From Truepera sp. bin119 (GTDB lineage Bacteria; Deinococcota; Deinococci; Deinococcales; Trueperaceae), in NCBI GenBank assembly GCA_002239005.1, contig MPNL01000006.1, forward strand, positions 1 to 64,000: 64,000 bases of DNA, written 5' to 3'. Below are positions 45,671 through 54,847 of this stretch, piece after piece. A program made the position numbers and the translations under genes. The notes under the pieces were generated by a model. The model searched no databases. It saw only the letters and a list, made by a program, of their open reading frames with translations, and had not been told where the DNA came from. Each line of letters opens with the position of its first letter. Within the stretch, counting starts at the first letter, position 1.

Positions 45671-46221
45671 GCCTGCTGTGCCTTCCAGTCCATCAGCTTC
45701 TCGATGATCTCTTCGATCACCTCCCGAGAGGCTCGGCCATCGGTCGATACGCTGATCGTGGAGACCGCTTCGTAGGCGGCCCTGCGCGCATCCAAGAGGG
45801 TCCGGATCCTCGCCTGTGGGTCCGCAACTTCGAGCAGCGGCCTTCGCTGTCGCCGGGTCCGTTTGAGGATCGTCTCTGGACTTGCCCAGAGGACGACCAC
45901 CGGCCCACGGCTCGTGAGGAGGTCGCGATTCACCTTCCGGGTGACGGTACCGCCGCCGGTCGAGATCACGACCTCATCCAGCTTCAGGCAGCGGCGCACG
46001 ATTTCGGTCTCGTAGTCTCGGAATACCTCCTCGCCGTAGAACTCGAAGATCTCGGCGACCCGCATGCAGCTTACGCGTTCGATTACCCGGTCGGTATCTA
46101 TGAATGTCAGGCTGAGACGGCGCGAAAGCTCCCATCCTGCTCTGCTCTTGCCGGTGCCCATGAATCCGGCTATCGCAACCCAGGTTACCGGTCGCTTCTC
46201 AGGCAATATGCGGTGAGACAT
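45667..46221 (-). CDS. aroK: shikimate kinase
   Basis: Fifth shikimate step. 184 residues from ATG 46221 (GAGGA 4-5 bases upstream, within the aroC tail). P-loop GFMGTGKSRAG (about 20-30), substrate-binding DTDRVIE and YGEEVFRDYETEIV, and ISTGGGTVTRKVNRDLL (Walker B/GGG motif) are clear. The lid region RTRRQRRPLL is normal. Confidence 0.95.
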   Translation of the reverse strand: MSHRILPEKRPVTWVAIAGFMGTGKSRAGWELSRRLSLTFIDTDRVIERVSCMRVAEIFEFYGEEVFRDYETEIVRRCLKLDEVVISTGGGTVTRKVNRDLLTSRGPVVVLWASPETILKRTRRQRRPLLEVADPQARIRTLLDARRAAYEAVSTISVSTDGRASREVIEEIIEKLMDWKAQQA

Positions 46222-46228
46222 GGGATCC

Positions 46229-47383
46229 TCAGAAGGTGCTGACGTAGGTACGATAGGTCTTTGCCCGCTCCCTGATCTCAGCCATCGTGTCAGCCCCGAA
46301 CTTTTCCAGGACGCTGTCAGCGAGAACGAGGGCACACATCGCCAGCAAGACTACCGAGGCTGCCGGCACCGCCGTGGTGTCGGAGCGCTCGCGTGCGGCG
46401 TCTGTGGGTTGGCGGGTGACGACGTCCACCGTGGGAAGAGGTTTCATGAGGGTGGCAATCGGTTTCATCGCCGCGCGGACCACAAGCTCTTCACCGGTGG
46501 TGATTCCGGCCTCGAGACCCCCGGAGCGATTGGTCTTCCGGAAGTAGCCGGTGTCATTCCTATAGATGGCGTCGTGGACATCGCTCCCGGCGCGAAGGGC
46601 GTTACTCCACCCATCTCCGATCTCGACCCCCTTCATCGCCTGGATGCTCATGGCCGCTTGGGCGAGTCGCCCGTCGAGTTTCCTGTCCCACTGCGTGTGG
46701 CTGCCGAGACCCACAGGCACTCCCCGAAAGCGGGCCTCAATGATCCCGCCTAAGGTGTCTCCCTCGACCTTGGCCAGATCGATCCTGTCAAGGATGGCCT
46801 CCTCCGCCGCTGGGTCGAGACTGCGGATCGGACTCTCGTCGAGGCGGTCCAGGGCATCCCAATCCATCCCGCCATCGCAGGCGATTCCCGCGAGGTTTAC
46901 GACGCGTGCGCAACCCTCAATGTCGATCGCATCGAGGAGGCGGAGGGCGACAGCCCCCGCTGCGACGCGACTGGCCGTCTCTCGAGCCGAGGCCCGCTCG
47001 AGAACATCCCGGAGGTCCTTGTGGTTGTACTTGATCCCTCCTGCAAGATCTGCGTGGCCCGGTCTGGCCTCGGTAAGCGCCCTCGAGCGCGGCTCGTTTC
47101 CGGGCTCGGGTGCCATCACCGAGGCCCAGTTGCGCCAGTCCCGGTTCTCGATGCGGATCGACAGCGGAGCACCGGTGGTGCGACCCGCGCGGACGCCTGC
47201 CAGAAGCTCGGCACGGTCCGACTCGATCACCATGCGTTTGCCGCGGCCGTAACCCCCCTGTCTTCTGCGGAGCCAAGGGTCGATGTGGTCTGGAGCGACG
47301 AGGTCGAGCCCGGCGGGTACGCCATCGAGAAGCACGGTGAGTGAGGGACCGTGTGATTCCCCAGCGGAAAGGAATCTGAGCAT
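46229..47383 (-). CDS. aroC: chorismate synthase
   Basis: Final shikimate step, FMN-dependent. 384 residues. SAGESHGPSLTVLLDGVPAGL (6-26), RRQGGYGRGKRMVIESD (about 40-56), RPGHADLAGGIKYNHKDLRDVLERASARETASRVAAGA (about 107-144) and the KTNRSGGLEAGITTGEELVVRAAMKPI block (about 286-312) are all diagnostic. Starts the aro operon; TAGGCT lies 6 bases before the ATG (leaderless). Confidence 0.97.
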   Translation of the reverse strand: MLRFLSAGESHGPSLTVLLDGVPAGLDLVAPDHIDPWLRRRQGGYGRGKRMVIESDRAELLAGVRAGRTTGAPLSIRIENRDWRNWASVMAPEPGNEPRSRALTEARPGHADLAGGIKYNHKDLRDVLERASARETASRVAAGAVALRLLDAIDIEGCARVVNLAGIACDGGMDWDALDRLDESPIRSLDPAAEEAILDRIDLAKVEGDTLGGIIEARFRGVPVGLGSHTQWDRKLDGRLAQAAMSIQAMKGVEIGDGWSNALRAGSDVHDAIYRNDTGYFRKTNRSGGLEAGITTGEELVVRAAMKPIATLMKPLPTVDVVTRQPTDAARERSDTTAVPAASVVLLAMCALVLADSVLEKFGADTMAEIRERAKTYRTYVSTF

Positions 47384-47389
47384 CGTCCT

Positions 47390-47395
47390 AGCCTA
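47390..47395 (-). promoter_or_regulatory. leaderless -10 box (TAGGCT) of aroC operon
   Basis: TAGGCT read leftward, 6 bases before the aroC ATG at 47383. Confidence 0.55.
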
Positions 47396-47586
47396 GCACG
47401 CACCCCAGAGACTGGGCTCCCCACTTCTCTTGTGAAGGCATTTGGAGGAGGTTGGACTTCCCGGTCGACGATCAGCCCCCTCACAGGCGCCTCTCTATTT
47501 CGACCCTGTGCTGTTCAAGCCTGAACCGTCAGGGGTAGTGTGCGGAGCGTACCTGGCTCAGCTTGTGTTCTCATGCAGGTCGCTCT

Positions 47587-47606
47587 AGGGGCGTTGAAGT
47601 GCCCCT
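47587..47606 (-). terminator. stem-loop downstream of ftsH
   Basis: AGGGGC/GCCCCT with an 8-base loop lies between the ftsH stop and the aroC promoter; probably ends the ftsH message. The remaining spacer (47396-47746) shows no gene. Confidence 0.5.
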
Positions 47607-47746
47607 TGTGGTGTGTCGCTTGGGAGGACCATCTAGATGTGAGTTGCCAGGGTGGGGGTGGCTCTTATGCAGGATACTAGTCAGGGTTCGGTGCAGGCTC
47701 TTCTTCGGCCCTCCTCAGCCTTAGCGACGTTTCGGGGAACCGGAAG

Positions 47747-49651
47747 TCAGCTCGGATTTGGCATCATTCCCGACGGGAGTTGGGGCTCTTGGAGCTGTTC
47801 GTCCTGGGTTCTAGGGCGCTTGGCTGGCGCCACTTCCGGGATCTCGATCGGGGCTTCGTCCAGAGGCTTTGGAAGCTCGCCACCCTGCATGAGAATGTCG
47901 AACTCGTCCGCGTGAAGGGTCTCCCTTTCGAGGAGGACCTCAACGATCGTGTCGAGCACCTCCTGGTTTTCCTTGAGGAGGAGGCGGATCCGTGAGTACT
48001 GTTCGTCGATGATGGTTTTGACCTCGGAGTCGATGACCTTGGCTGTCTCCTCGCTGTAGGTCCGGGTGCCCTCATACTCCCCGAGATAGGAGTCGCCCCC
48101 GCTCGCTAGGGCGATCTTGCCAAGCGTTTCGCTCATGCCCCAACGAGTCACCATCCTACGGGCGATGTCCGTGGCCTGCCGGAAATCGTTCTGAGCCCCC
48201 GTCGTTACGTCTCCAAAAGAGATCTCCTCAGTCGCCCGGCCCGCTAGGGCGACACCGATAGAATCGAGTAGAGCCAGCTTGGTGGCCGACATACGATCCT
48301 CGTCCGGGAATTGCATAACGTATCCCATAGCGCGGCCTCGTGGCACGATCGTGATCTTGTGCACCGGGTCGGCGTGCTCGAGTAGGTGGGCAGCCAGGGC
48401 ATGCCCGGCCTCGTGGTAGGCCACGATCCTCTTCTCCCGATCGCTTATGACCCGGCTGCGGCGCTCTGGACCCATCAAGACCCTATCAGCAGCCTCGTCG
48501 AGGTCTTCGGGATTGATTTCGCGCTGGTTCTTGCGAGCCGCGACCAGAGCAGCCTCGTTGAGGAGGTTCTCGAGATCTGCGCCGACGAATCCAGGGGTTC
48601 TTTTGGCCACCCTCCTCAGGTTTACTCTGCGGGATAGCAGCTTACCGCGGGCGTGGATCCCGAGGATCGCCTCCCGACCGCGCACGTCAGGGGCGTCAAC
48701 CACGACCTGCCGGTCGAACCGGCCGGGGCGCAGCAGGGCGGGATCGAGGACATCCGGTCGATTGGTTGCAGCCACGATGATGATGTCGTGTTGTGACTCG
48801 AAGCCGTCCATCTCGACGAGGAGGGCATTCAGGGTCTGCTCTCTCTCATCGTTACCGCCGTTCACGCTCAGTCCTCTTCGCCGTCCCACGGCATCGATTT
48901 CGTCGATGAAGACTATGCAGGGGGTGTTCTTCTTCGCGGTTTCGAACAGGTCCCTGACCCGGGCTGCACCGACACCCACGAACATCTCCACGAAGTCCGA
49001 ACCGGAGATGCTGAAAAACGGAACCTGCGCCTCGCCGGCGACCGCCTTGGCGAGGTGGGTCTTGCCCGATCCTGGCGGTCCCATCATCAGCACCCCGTGT
49101 GGGATCCGGGCGCCTAGGGCGTGGAACTTCCCGGGGTCTTTCAGGAAATCGACGACCTCCTGCAGATCGTCCTTGGCCTCCTCAACTCCGGCAACGTCCC
49201 TAAACAGGGTGTTGCTGTTCTCTTCTGTTACGAGCCTGGCCCGACTCTTCCCGAAGGAGACGGTGCCGTCTCCTCCGGACCTAACCCCCCGCATCAGGTA
49301 GATTAGGAAGCCCACCATCAGCAGGACAGGGAGGAGATAGAGTGCCAGGTTGCCCCAGTTCTGCCCCGGCGGCAATGCCTCAACGTCGGCGCCGTGAGCA
49401 CCGAAGGTTGTCAGATCATCTGGTGGGTTGGCAAGGTGGGTGACGAACCGCTCGCCGACGTGGGGAATGACAAGGAGCTTGGTCCCCTTGACCTGGATGC
49501 TCGAGATGCGACCGGCTTCGAGCTGTTCCTGGAAATAGGTGTAGCTTCGAACCTCACCTCGGGAGCGCCCACCACTCTGCGAGGCGATGAATACGACCAG
49601 ACCGATAATAACGATGGCAATCAGGAATCCTCGGTATGGCACCCGCCCCAT
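47747..49651 (-). CDS. ftsH: ATP-dependent zinc metalloprotease FtsH
   Basis: Membrane-anchored AAA+ protease for membrane-protein and regulator turnover. 634 residues. TM1 at 6-24 and TM2 near 104-122 flank a short periplasmic domain. Walker [10 protein letters not shown] near 192-200, Walker [10 protein letters not shown] near 245, the SRH, and zinc motif HEAGH near 415-419 are present. The C-terminal tail is acidic and Pro-rich. TAGACT 5 bases before the ATG suggests a leaderless message. Confidence 0.97.
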   Translation of the reverse strand: MGRVPYRGFLIAIVIIGLVVFIASQSGGRSRGEVRSYTYFQEQLEAGRISSIQVKGTKLLVIPHVGERFVTHLANPPDDLTTFGAHGADVEALPPGQNWGNLALYLLPVLLMVGFLIYLMRGVRSGGDGTVSFGKSRARLVTEENSNTLFRDVAGVEEAKDDLQEVVDFLKDPGKFHALGARIPHGVLMMGPPGSGKTHLAKAVAGEAQVPFFSISGSDFVEMFVGVGAARVRDLFETAKKNTPCIVFIDEIDAVGRRRGLSVNGGNDEREQTLNALLVEMDGFESQHDIIIVAATNRPDVLDPALLRPGRFDRQVVVDAPDVRGREAILGIHARGKLLSRRVNLRRVAKRTPGFVGADLENLLNEAALVAARKNQREINPEDLDEAADRVLMGPERRSRVISDREKRIVAYHEAGHALAAHLLEHADPVHKITIVPRGRAMGYVMQFPDEDRMSATKLALLDSIGVALAGRATEEISFGDVTTGAQNDFRQATDIARRMVTRWGMSETLGKIALASGGDSYLGEYEGTRTYSEETAKVIDSEVKTIIDEQYSRIRLLLKENQEVLDTIVEVLLERETLHADEFDILMQGGELPKPLDEAPIEIPEVAPAKRPRTQDEQLQEPQLPSGMMPNPS

Positions 49652-49656
49652 GCATT

Positions 49657-49662
49657 AGTCTA
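49657..49662 (-). promoter_or_regulatory. leaderless -10 box (TAGACT) of ftsH
   Basis: TAGACT read leftward, 5 bases before the ftsH ATG at 49651. Confidence 0.55.
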
Positions 49663-49711
49663 CCCCGTCCAGAATCAGCCGTGTGTGACCTGATGTTGTG
49701 TCGCCGGGTCG

Positions 49712-51046
49712 TCAGACGACAGGTCGAGCCAGGTCGTTAAAGCGAACGTGGGCGTTGTGGAATTGGAGATCGCAGGCCCCCACGGGGCCGTTCCGCTGCT
49801 TCCCAATGATGATCTCGGCGATCCCCTGCTTTTCCGACTGAGGGTCGTAGTACTCTTCTCGGTAGATGAACATCACGAGGTCGGCATCCTGCTCGATAGC
49901 TCCGCTCTCGCGGAGGTCCGAGAGCATCGGACGCTTGTTGGGTCGGCTCTCGACTGCCCGAGAGAGTTGGCTTAGCACGAGGACCGGAGTGTCGAGTTCG
50001 CGAGCGAGGGCCTTTAGACCCCTGGAGATGGCGCTGATCTCCTGTTGGCGATTCTCGCCGAATCCGCCACGCCCACCCCCACTCATGAGCTGGAGGTAGT
50101 CGATGATGATAAGGCCCAGTTCGTATTCTGACATGAGCCTTCTGGCCCGCGACCGCAACTCCATAGCCGTCATGTCTGCTGCGTCGTCGACGTAGATCTG
50201 CGCGTCCGATATCTTCCCGGCGGCCTCAGCTAGGCGTTGGTAGTCCCGATCCGATAGCTGCCCGTTCCGAACCCTGCTCATGTCGACCCTGGCTTCGGAG
50301 CAGAGCATGCGCGTCACCAGCTGTAATCCCGACATCTCGAGTGAGAAGATGCCCACCGCCTGCTTCTCCCGGAGTGCGACGTTCAGGGCAATTGTCAGGG
50401 CGAGTGCCGTCTTGCCCATACTGGGCCGAGCTGCCAGGACATTCAGACTGCTCGGTTGAAGGCCCGCGGTCAGACTGTCGAGTTCTTTAAACCCGGTTCT
50501 CAGACCGGAGATGGGGTCGGGGTTGTCGAACAGCTCGTTTATGTGGGCGAAGGTATCTTTCACCAGGATCGGCATGCCCTCGAACGCGTGGCTCCGTTTG
50601 GAGCTGGAGAGTTCGAAGATGCTCGACTCGGCTCGGTCGAGTACCTGTTCGATCGGGCTGGACTGATCGTAGGCGATCTGCATGATGTGGCCGCTGGCCG
50701 CGATGAGGTCTCGGAGAGTAGCCTTCTCGAGGACGATCCGGGCGTAGTTTTCAGCGTACGCTGCGGTCGGCACGCTGTCCGCGAGGCCGATGAGATAGGG
50801 AACGCTGCCGACGGTCTCGAGCTCCCCCGTCTGCCTCAACTCCTCGGTGAGGGTGACCAAGTCGATGGGCTCGCCCCGCTGGGCGAGACGATCCATGGCC
50901 CGGAAGATCTTGCGATGCCCCTCCTTGTAGAAGTGGTCGGCGCCGATAGTGCCTTCTATAGCTCCGAATGCTTCGTTGTCGAGCAGGATGCTCCCAAGAA
51001 CGCTCTGCTCAGCCTCGAGGTTTTGAGGGGGGGTGCGAGCTTCCAC
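49712..51046 (-). CDS. dnaB: replicative DNA helicase DnaB
   Basis: Hexameric fork helicase, 444 residues. The N-terminal primase-interaction domain (PPQNLEAEQSVLGSILLDNEAFG, 6-28) is followed by the RecA-like domain: Walker A ARPSMGKTALAL near 206, IIIDYLQLMSGGGRGG Walker B near 313, and the arginine-finger/GSG region SQLSRAVESRPNKRPMLSDLRESGAIEQDADLVMFIYREEYY near 360-400. No intein. Starts at GTG with TACAAT 7 bases upstream (leaderless). Confidence 0.97.
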   Translation of the reverse strand: MEARTPPQNLEAEQSVLGSILLDNEAFGAIEGTIGADHFYKEGHRKIFRAMDRLAQRGEPIDLVTLTEELRQTGELETVGSVPYLIGLADSVPTAAYAENYARIVLEKATLRDLIAASGHIMQIAYDQSSPIEQVLDRAESSIFELSSSKRSHAFEGMPILVKDTFAHINELFDNPDPISGLRTGFKELDSLTAGLQPSSLNVLAARPSMGKTALALTIALNVALREKQAVGIFSLEMSGLQLVTRMLCSEARVDMSRVRNGQLSDRDYQRLAEAAGKISDAQIYVDDAADMTAMELRSRARRLMSEYELGLIIIDYLQLMSGGGRGGFGENRQQEISAISRGLKALARELDTPVLVLSQLSRAVESRPNKRPMLSDLRESGAIEQDADLVMFIYREEYYDPQSEKQGIAEIIIGKQRNGPVGACDLQFHNAHVRFNDLARPVV

Positions 51047-51053
51047 GCCTACT

Positions 51054-51059
51054 ATTGTA
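51054..51059 (-). promoter_or_regulatory. leaderless -10 box (TACAAT) of dnaB
   Basis: TACAAT read leftward, 7 bases before the dnaB GTG at 51046. Confidence 0.65.
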
Positions 51060-51261
51060 CGCGACCTTTGATTCGAGATAGGACGGGGGGTCCACCAGGG
51101 TCAGGAGCAGCGAGTTAGATAGGACTGTGTGATCGATCTTCTGACCGTAGATCTGGGTATGGAGTCTATGCATAAGCCTTATTACGTCGTTTGCTACCCG
51201 AATAACACCCCCGAATGGAGCAGATTGAAGGCAGCGATCTTGAGGTTTACCCGCGTTCAAA

Positions 51262-51611
51262 GTCGGACTCTACGGGTGAGCGACAGAAACGTCTTTACTT
51301 GCGCCGCCTGAAGGGTCAGTGACCTTACCAAAGTGCTGAAGCTCGATTCGACTCGCTAAGGACGGACTCTACGGGTCCGAGCTCGAGCAAGGGACTTCGT
51401 CCACACCTCATCACCCCAAGGACGGACAAGAACGGCTTCGTTGGAGCTCCGGGTCATGTTTGATCGCTTCGGTGTCGGCACGCCTGTGCCGATATAGGCT
51501 TTGTCTCCTAGAATCCACCCCTCTTCCAACCCCAAGGACGGACTCTCCGGGTCAGTCAGTTCTCGAGCCAGCCAAGAACGGACTCACAAGCGGACTCGTT
51601 GGGTCCGGGTC
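51262..51611 (+). repeat. cluster of CGGACTCTACGGGTC-like repeats
   Basis: Copies at 51262-51277, 51358-51377 and 51532-51553 share CGGACTCT(A/C)CGGGT, mostly preceded by AAGGA. Partial copies occur at about 51418 and 51573-51611. An inverted copy (GACCCGAAGAGTCCGTC) is at about 52129-52145. Spacings of roughly 96, 174 and 40 are irregular, so this is not a CRISPR array. The cluster begins exactly where transposase similarity stops. Confidence 0.6.
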
Positions 51612-52127
51612 ACATCAGGATGATTCGCTGCTGCAAAGGCCCATCTTGCGAATAATCCCTCGAGGTTAATTAGGGCGTGCAGTTTGAAGCCGAATACCAT
51701 CCCCATGGTGCCAAACCCCTTCCTGGCCTCAGGAAACCTCGACCAGGACGAGCGTTTCCCCTTAGCTACCGATGGTGGTTTGCTGTCGATCAGATGAACC
51801 CGGTCAGCTGTCAGGTGGATCCGGTTAGCTGGTAGCACCGATAGAGCGAGCTCAGCCAGTAGCCTCTCGGCATTCCGCAAGATCCGGTGGTAGCGGGTGT
51901 AGTGGGGTAGTTTGGGAAACAGTTCACTGAAGAGTTGGTTGACGATCCAGTACCAGGTACTCTCATATCCAGCGAATCCGACCTTCGGTTGGGCAAGGAT
52001 CTCACCTACGACTGCAATAGTCAAGAGTTCCAAGAGTTCGCTGTAGCTCGCTTTCTGGGCAGGTTGCTGGGGCAGGATGTCCTGGCAGGGCTTGAGCCAG
52101 TCGTCAATGTAGACAAATACTGTGACC
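51584..52127 (-). pseudogene. truncated DDE transposase (IS982/IS4-like)
   Basis: Reading leftward, the frame opens near 52127 (VFVYIDDWLKPCQDILPQQ) and runs through SELLELLTIAVVGEILAQ, FPKLPHYTRYHRILRNAERLLAEL, the DDE Asp in LIDSKP, and FGFKLHALINLEGLFARWAFAAANHPDVT. It ends abruptly at 51584 in repeat-derived sequence. Intact relatives continue for about 120 more residues carrying the remaining catalytic acids, so this copy cannot be active. Confidence 0.65.
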
Positions 52128-52561
52128 CGAAGAGTCCGTCTGTCTGGAACAGGTCTTCTGGCTTATACTGGTAACGGGGATGGGGAATCATGGAAACAAC
52201 CATCCCCCTTTCTATACCTGCAGATCAAGTAGCAAACGACGTTATTATGTTGCTTAACAGGTCCAGGATCTGGGGCTCTTGAACACTATCCTGAAAAGAT
52301 CATTATTGAGTGAGGGTGAGGACCTCCACCCGGCGCCTGACGTCATGAACGCGTAAGCTGGGTTTTGGAATGGGGCTAACGCCTTATAGCGACTCGTGAT
52401 TTGCCTCTAATATTGCCGCTGGCGTCGAGAGACATTAGGCTGAGCTTGGATAAAGAGATCGGCCTAGGCAACTGGGGATAGGGTGTGCTAAAGGCCTTCT
52501 TTGGGCGGCGCGGGATTGCTGGGGAATTCGAAGTGGTCGCTAGGGTACATTCCCGGTAGTG

Positions 52562-52567
52562 TAGCCT
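52562..52567 (+). promoter_or_regulatory. leaderless -10 box (TAGCCT) before small gene and prmA
   Basis: TAGCCT, 6 bases before the GTG at 52574, after an in-frame stop. This supports that GTG as the true start. Confidence 0.5.
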
Positions 52568-52573
52568 TCAGAT

Positions 52574-52795
52574 GTGATCTGGAATCAGGTCGATATCTCT
52601 GTCAAGAACGGAATAGTGCAGGCGGTACCCGCCTATCTCGCGGAGACCATGATTATGATGGCGATTCGCGCCTTTCACAGGGCATTTCTGGTCTCCGCGA
52701 TCTGCACTGAGGATGTTGTGGGCGAGAGCAAATGGCTCGGCTTCGAGGTCGTCACCCGGGATGGGAAGATCCTAGGTGTTGCCGGAGTGTCATGA
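52574..52795 (+). CDS. small hypothetical protein coupled to prmA
   Basis: A 73-residue protein, not recognised. It has a hydrophobic amphipathic middle (AYLAETMIMMAIRAFHRAFLVSAIC) and a strand-like end (WLGFEVVTRDGKILGVAGVS). Its TGA overlaps the prmA ATG (ATGA) and it starts at a leaderless-type GTG, so it is probably a real, co-translated gene. The spacer 52243-52561 holds nothing I can identify. Confidence 0.5.
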   Translation: MIWNQVDISVKNGIVQAVPAYLAETMIMMAIRAFHRAFLVSAICTEDVVGESKWLGFEVVTRDGKILGVAGVS

Positions 52796-53574
52796 TTGCG
52801 GCCTTTCGCCTCAGCGGGTCGCTAGATGCGGAAGACATCCGCTTCGATGTGTTGTGGCAGCGGGGTTGTCTTGGCCTTCAGCAGGACGGAGAAGAGGTCA
52901 TTGCCTACTTCCAACATCGGGTGGACCTCCCTATCGCAGGGCGTTGGGATGATCTTCCCGAGATCGACTACCTCGAAGCCTACCGGCACTCTCTCAGTCC
53001 CGTTCGTCTGGAGCGCCTCGTTATCGCCCCCACTCACCGGCGGGTCGTCGTACGCGCCGGTCAGAGACCTCTCTGGCTCGATCCAGGAAGGGCGTTCGGG
53101 ACTGGGCACCACGAGACCACCAGGATGGCTCTGCGGGCGCTGGAGTCGCTCGATCTCGTCGGAAGTCGCGTCCTCGACATCGGCTCTGGATCGGGCATCC
53201 TCACCATCGCAGCCGATCTGCTCGGTGCCTCCTGTGCCCATGGCGTCGACACCGATCCAGTTGCGGTCTCGGTGGCTGAGGAGAATGCGGTCATGAACGC
53301 CAGCAGAGCCACGTTCGAGGTGGGGAGCCTTCCCCTAATCGGGTGCACCCCCCCCTTTGATGTGGTAGTTGGCAATCTATATGCCGAACTCCACTGCAAT
53401 CTCATGCCCCACTACCCGGGGGTTCTGGCACCTGGGGGGAAGCTCCTGCTCACGGGAATCCTGGGGGAGTACTCCAGTCTCGTGGTCGACATACTGCCCC
53501 AAGAATTGGAACTCTTGAACGTGAGGGTCGATTCCCAGTGGGTTCTCCTTGAGATCGGAGAGCGCTTGGGGTGA
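52792..53574 (+). CDS. prmA: ribosomal protein L11 methyltransferase
   Basis: SAM-dependent trimethylation of L11. 260 residues. The N-terminal domain (1-90) is short; the methyltransferase fold has LDPGRAFGTGHHETTRMALRAL (about 97-118), motif I VLDIGSGSGILTIAADLLGA (about 128-147), GVDTDPVAVSVAEENAVMN, and the NPPF-like motif as VVGNLYAELHCNLMPHY near 195. The GTGHH segment is the PrmA hallmark. The ATG overlaps the preceding small gene. Confidence 0.9.
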   Translation: MIAAFRLSGSLDAEDIRFDVLWQRGCLGLQQDGEEVIAYFQHRVDLPIAGRWDDLPEIDYLEAYRHSLSPVRLERLVIAPTHRRVVVRAGQRPLWLDPGRAFGTGHHETTRMALRALESLDLVGSRVLDIGSGSGILTIAADLLGASCAHGVDTDPVAVSVAEENAVMNASRATFEVGSLPLIGCTPPFDVVVGNLYAELHCNLMPHYPGVLAPGGKLLLTGILGEYSSLVVDILPQELELLNVRVDSQWVLLEIGERLG

Positions 53575-53813
53575 AGGTGGCCAGGCCGGTCTCGGCCCCA
53601 CTCGCGTGTAGCGAAAGCTGGAAAGGGGCCCCATCCCTTTGAAGCGCTCCTGTCCTGTTGATCACGCCATACCTCCTGGACCCCTGGAATCTCCGGGGTA
53701 GCTAATTCCTTTGGATCGACCTCCAGACTCGTAATGCCGGTCGAGGGGTTCCAAACATCCTTGGCTGTGACTGCGTTCACCCTTCACGGGCTCCGGTGAT
53801 CTAAGGCCAAGGC
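53575..53813. other. gene-free spacer before MITE-like element
   Basis: No gene is supported. With the element at 53814-53943 and the terminator at 54016-54050 it fills 53575-54167 between prmA and the leftward cytochrome gene. Confidence 0.4.
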
Positions 53814-53943
53814 GTTTATCCCGTTCTCGTACGTAAAAGCTGAACGCTGGATGCCAGTCCAGCGTTCATAATTTGTGGACTAGCTATCACGTCAATATCT
53901 AAGGTGTTTCTAGGCCGATTTTACGTACGGCAACGGGATAAAC
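53814..53943. mobile_element. 130-bp MITE-like element with 25-bp terminal inverted repeats
   Basis: The left end (53814-53838, starting GTTTATCCCGTT and ending CGTACGTAAAA) and the right end (53919-53943) are inverted copies over 25 bases with two mismatches. Inside is a second perfect inverted repeat, TGAACGCTGG/CCAGCGTTCA at 53841-53868, so the element can fold into a cruciform. CCAAGGC flanks both sides (about 53807-53813 and 53945-53951), consistent with a target duplication. It has no coding capacity. Confidence 0.7.
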
Positions 53944-54015
53944 ACCAAGGCCAAAACACTGTTTGCGACGACTGTCCTTCATCAGCGATGCTTTGAGGAC
54001 CCTTAACCATGACAC

Positions 54016-54050
54016 GGCCCCGACGCCGCGTAAGGTGCGGTGTCGGGGCC
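54016..54050. terminator. strong 14-bp stem-loop
   Basis: GGCCCCGACGCCGC pairs with GCGGTGTCGGGGCC (one G-U) around a 7-base loop, between convergent prmA and the cytochrome gene. Likely a bidirectional terminator, without T-run. Confidence 0.65.
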
Positions 54051-54167
54051 AATGGATCATCACAGTGTGGGATGGGTACAGGTGATGGGCTTGCTGCTAC
54101 CCTCGGATAGCGCGTCTGGAGTCAGGTCCGGTACTAGGTGAGGCTTACGGGTTCCAGCCCTCCTCGC

Positions 54168-54635
54168 TTAGGGGCGGCTCTGGTAGAGGTTGAAGACGAA
54201 GTCGTTGTCGGCCGCGCCGGCGTGGCAGCCGGAACACATATTCTCGGTGCCGAGGTCCTGGCCCGCGAACCCGCCATCTGGCTGGCGGTCGTAAAGGCTG
54301 TAGTGCCAGACCCCATCCCGCTTCTCCATCAGGTAGAGGCGATCCACCATGCGGCTTTCGGGATCGTTGCGCTCCTTGAGGACTAGGGCGCCATCGGGGA
54401 AGGGGTTCCAGCCGCCGCCTTCACGGGCCAGAAGAGACAGCGTCATGTGATCGAGGTTGACATAGATGTCCTTGGCTGGCGGGTGGACCCCACTCGGGTT
54501 GTCCACTACCTTGTTGATGTTGAGCCGAGTCCAGCTGTAGTAGTCGTCGAGCTCCTCAGGCAGCCCCGGCGTGACCGCGAATGCCAGGCCGGTCACCATG
54601 AGCACGGATACTAATACTGTCCATCGCTTCCTCAT
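54168..54635 (-). CDS. exported cytochrome P460-like c-type haem protein
   Basis: 155 residues with a signal peptide (RKRWTVLVSVLMVTGLAFA) and a single haem c site CSGCH near 133-137, close to the C-terminus, followed by AGAADNDFVF. That layout, together with a WTRLNINKVVDNPSGVHP opening and an MEKRDGVWHYSLYD strand, fits the cytochrome P460/c'-beta family. Members handle hydroxylamine, NO or other small nitrogen compounds. The exact substrate is unknown. A consensus AAGGAGGT sits 6 bases before the ATG. It is divergent from blaI; the shared upstream region holds the BlaI-type operator. Confidence 0.72.
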   Translation of the reverse strand: MRKRWTVLVSVLMVTGLAFAVTPGLPEELDDYYSWTRLNINKVVDNPSGVHPPAKDIYVNLDHMTLSLLAREGGGWNPFPDGALVLKERNDPESRMVDRLYLMEKRDGVWHYSLYDRQPDGGFAGQDLGTENMCSGCHAGAADNDFVFNLYQSRP

Positions 54636-54798
54636 CTGTAGACCTCCTTGTCTCTCACTTAATCTCTCAGGACATCTTATCAGATCTGACGGTCTAGGGG
54701 CATATACGATTCACACCATCCTTCAGCCAAGGGGAAGGGCTTTGCGGCGCGGTCACGAGCCGTCGCGCCGTCGTCCGCTCGGACGGGTTCGTGGAGAC

Positions 54799-54828
54799 TT
54801 GACAAAGGTATGCTAATTTTTTAGCATA
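54799..54828 (+). promoter_or_regulatory. blaI promoter with overlapping palindromic operator
   Basis: -35 TTGACA (54799-54804), 17-base spacer, -10 TAGCAT (54822-54827). The perfect inverted repeat TATGCTAA-TTTT-TTAGCATA (54809-54828) covers the spacer and -10, so bound repressor would block RNA polymerase. It sits 20 bases before the blaI ATG, which predicts autoregulation. Confidence 0.8.
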
Positions 54829-54847
54829 GGGAGTCGAAAGGAACCCA

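Larger units (their letters stand above)
51184..52242 (-). mobile_element. decayed IS element bounded by 14-bp inverted ends
   Basis: ACGTCGTTTGCTAC at 51184-51197 recurs as its exact reverse complement at 52229-52242. Both point inward, 1,059 bases apart, a normal size for an IS of the IS982/IS4 type. Inside is a leftward transposase fragment. The expected C-terminal third is missing; its place is taken by a cluster of CGGACTCTACGGGT-like repeats. No target-site duplication could be established. Confidence 0.55.

Noticed and set aside
51262-51611. CGGACTCTACGGGT repeats as a CRISPR array
   Set aside because: Repeats are short and degenerate and the intervals (about 40 to 174 bases) are irregular.
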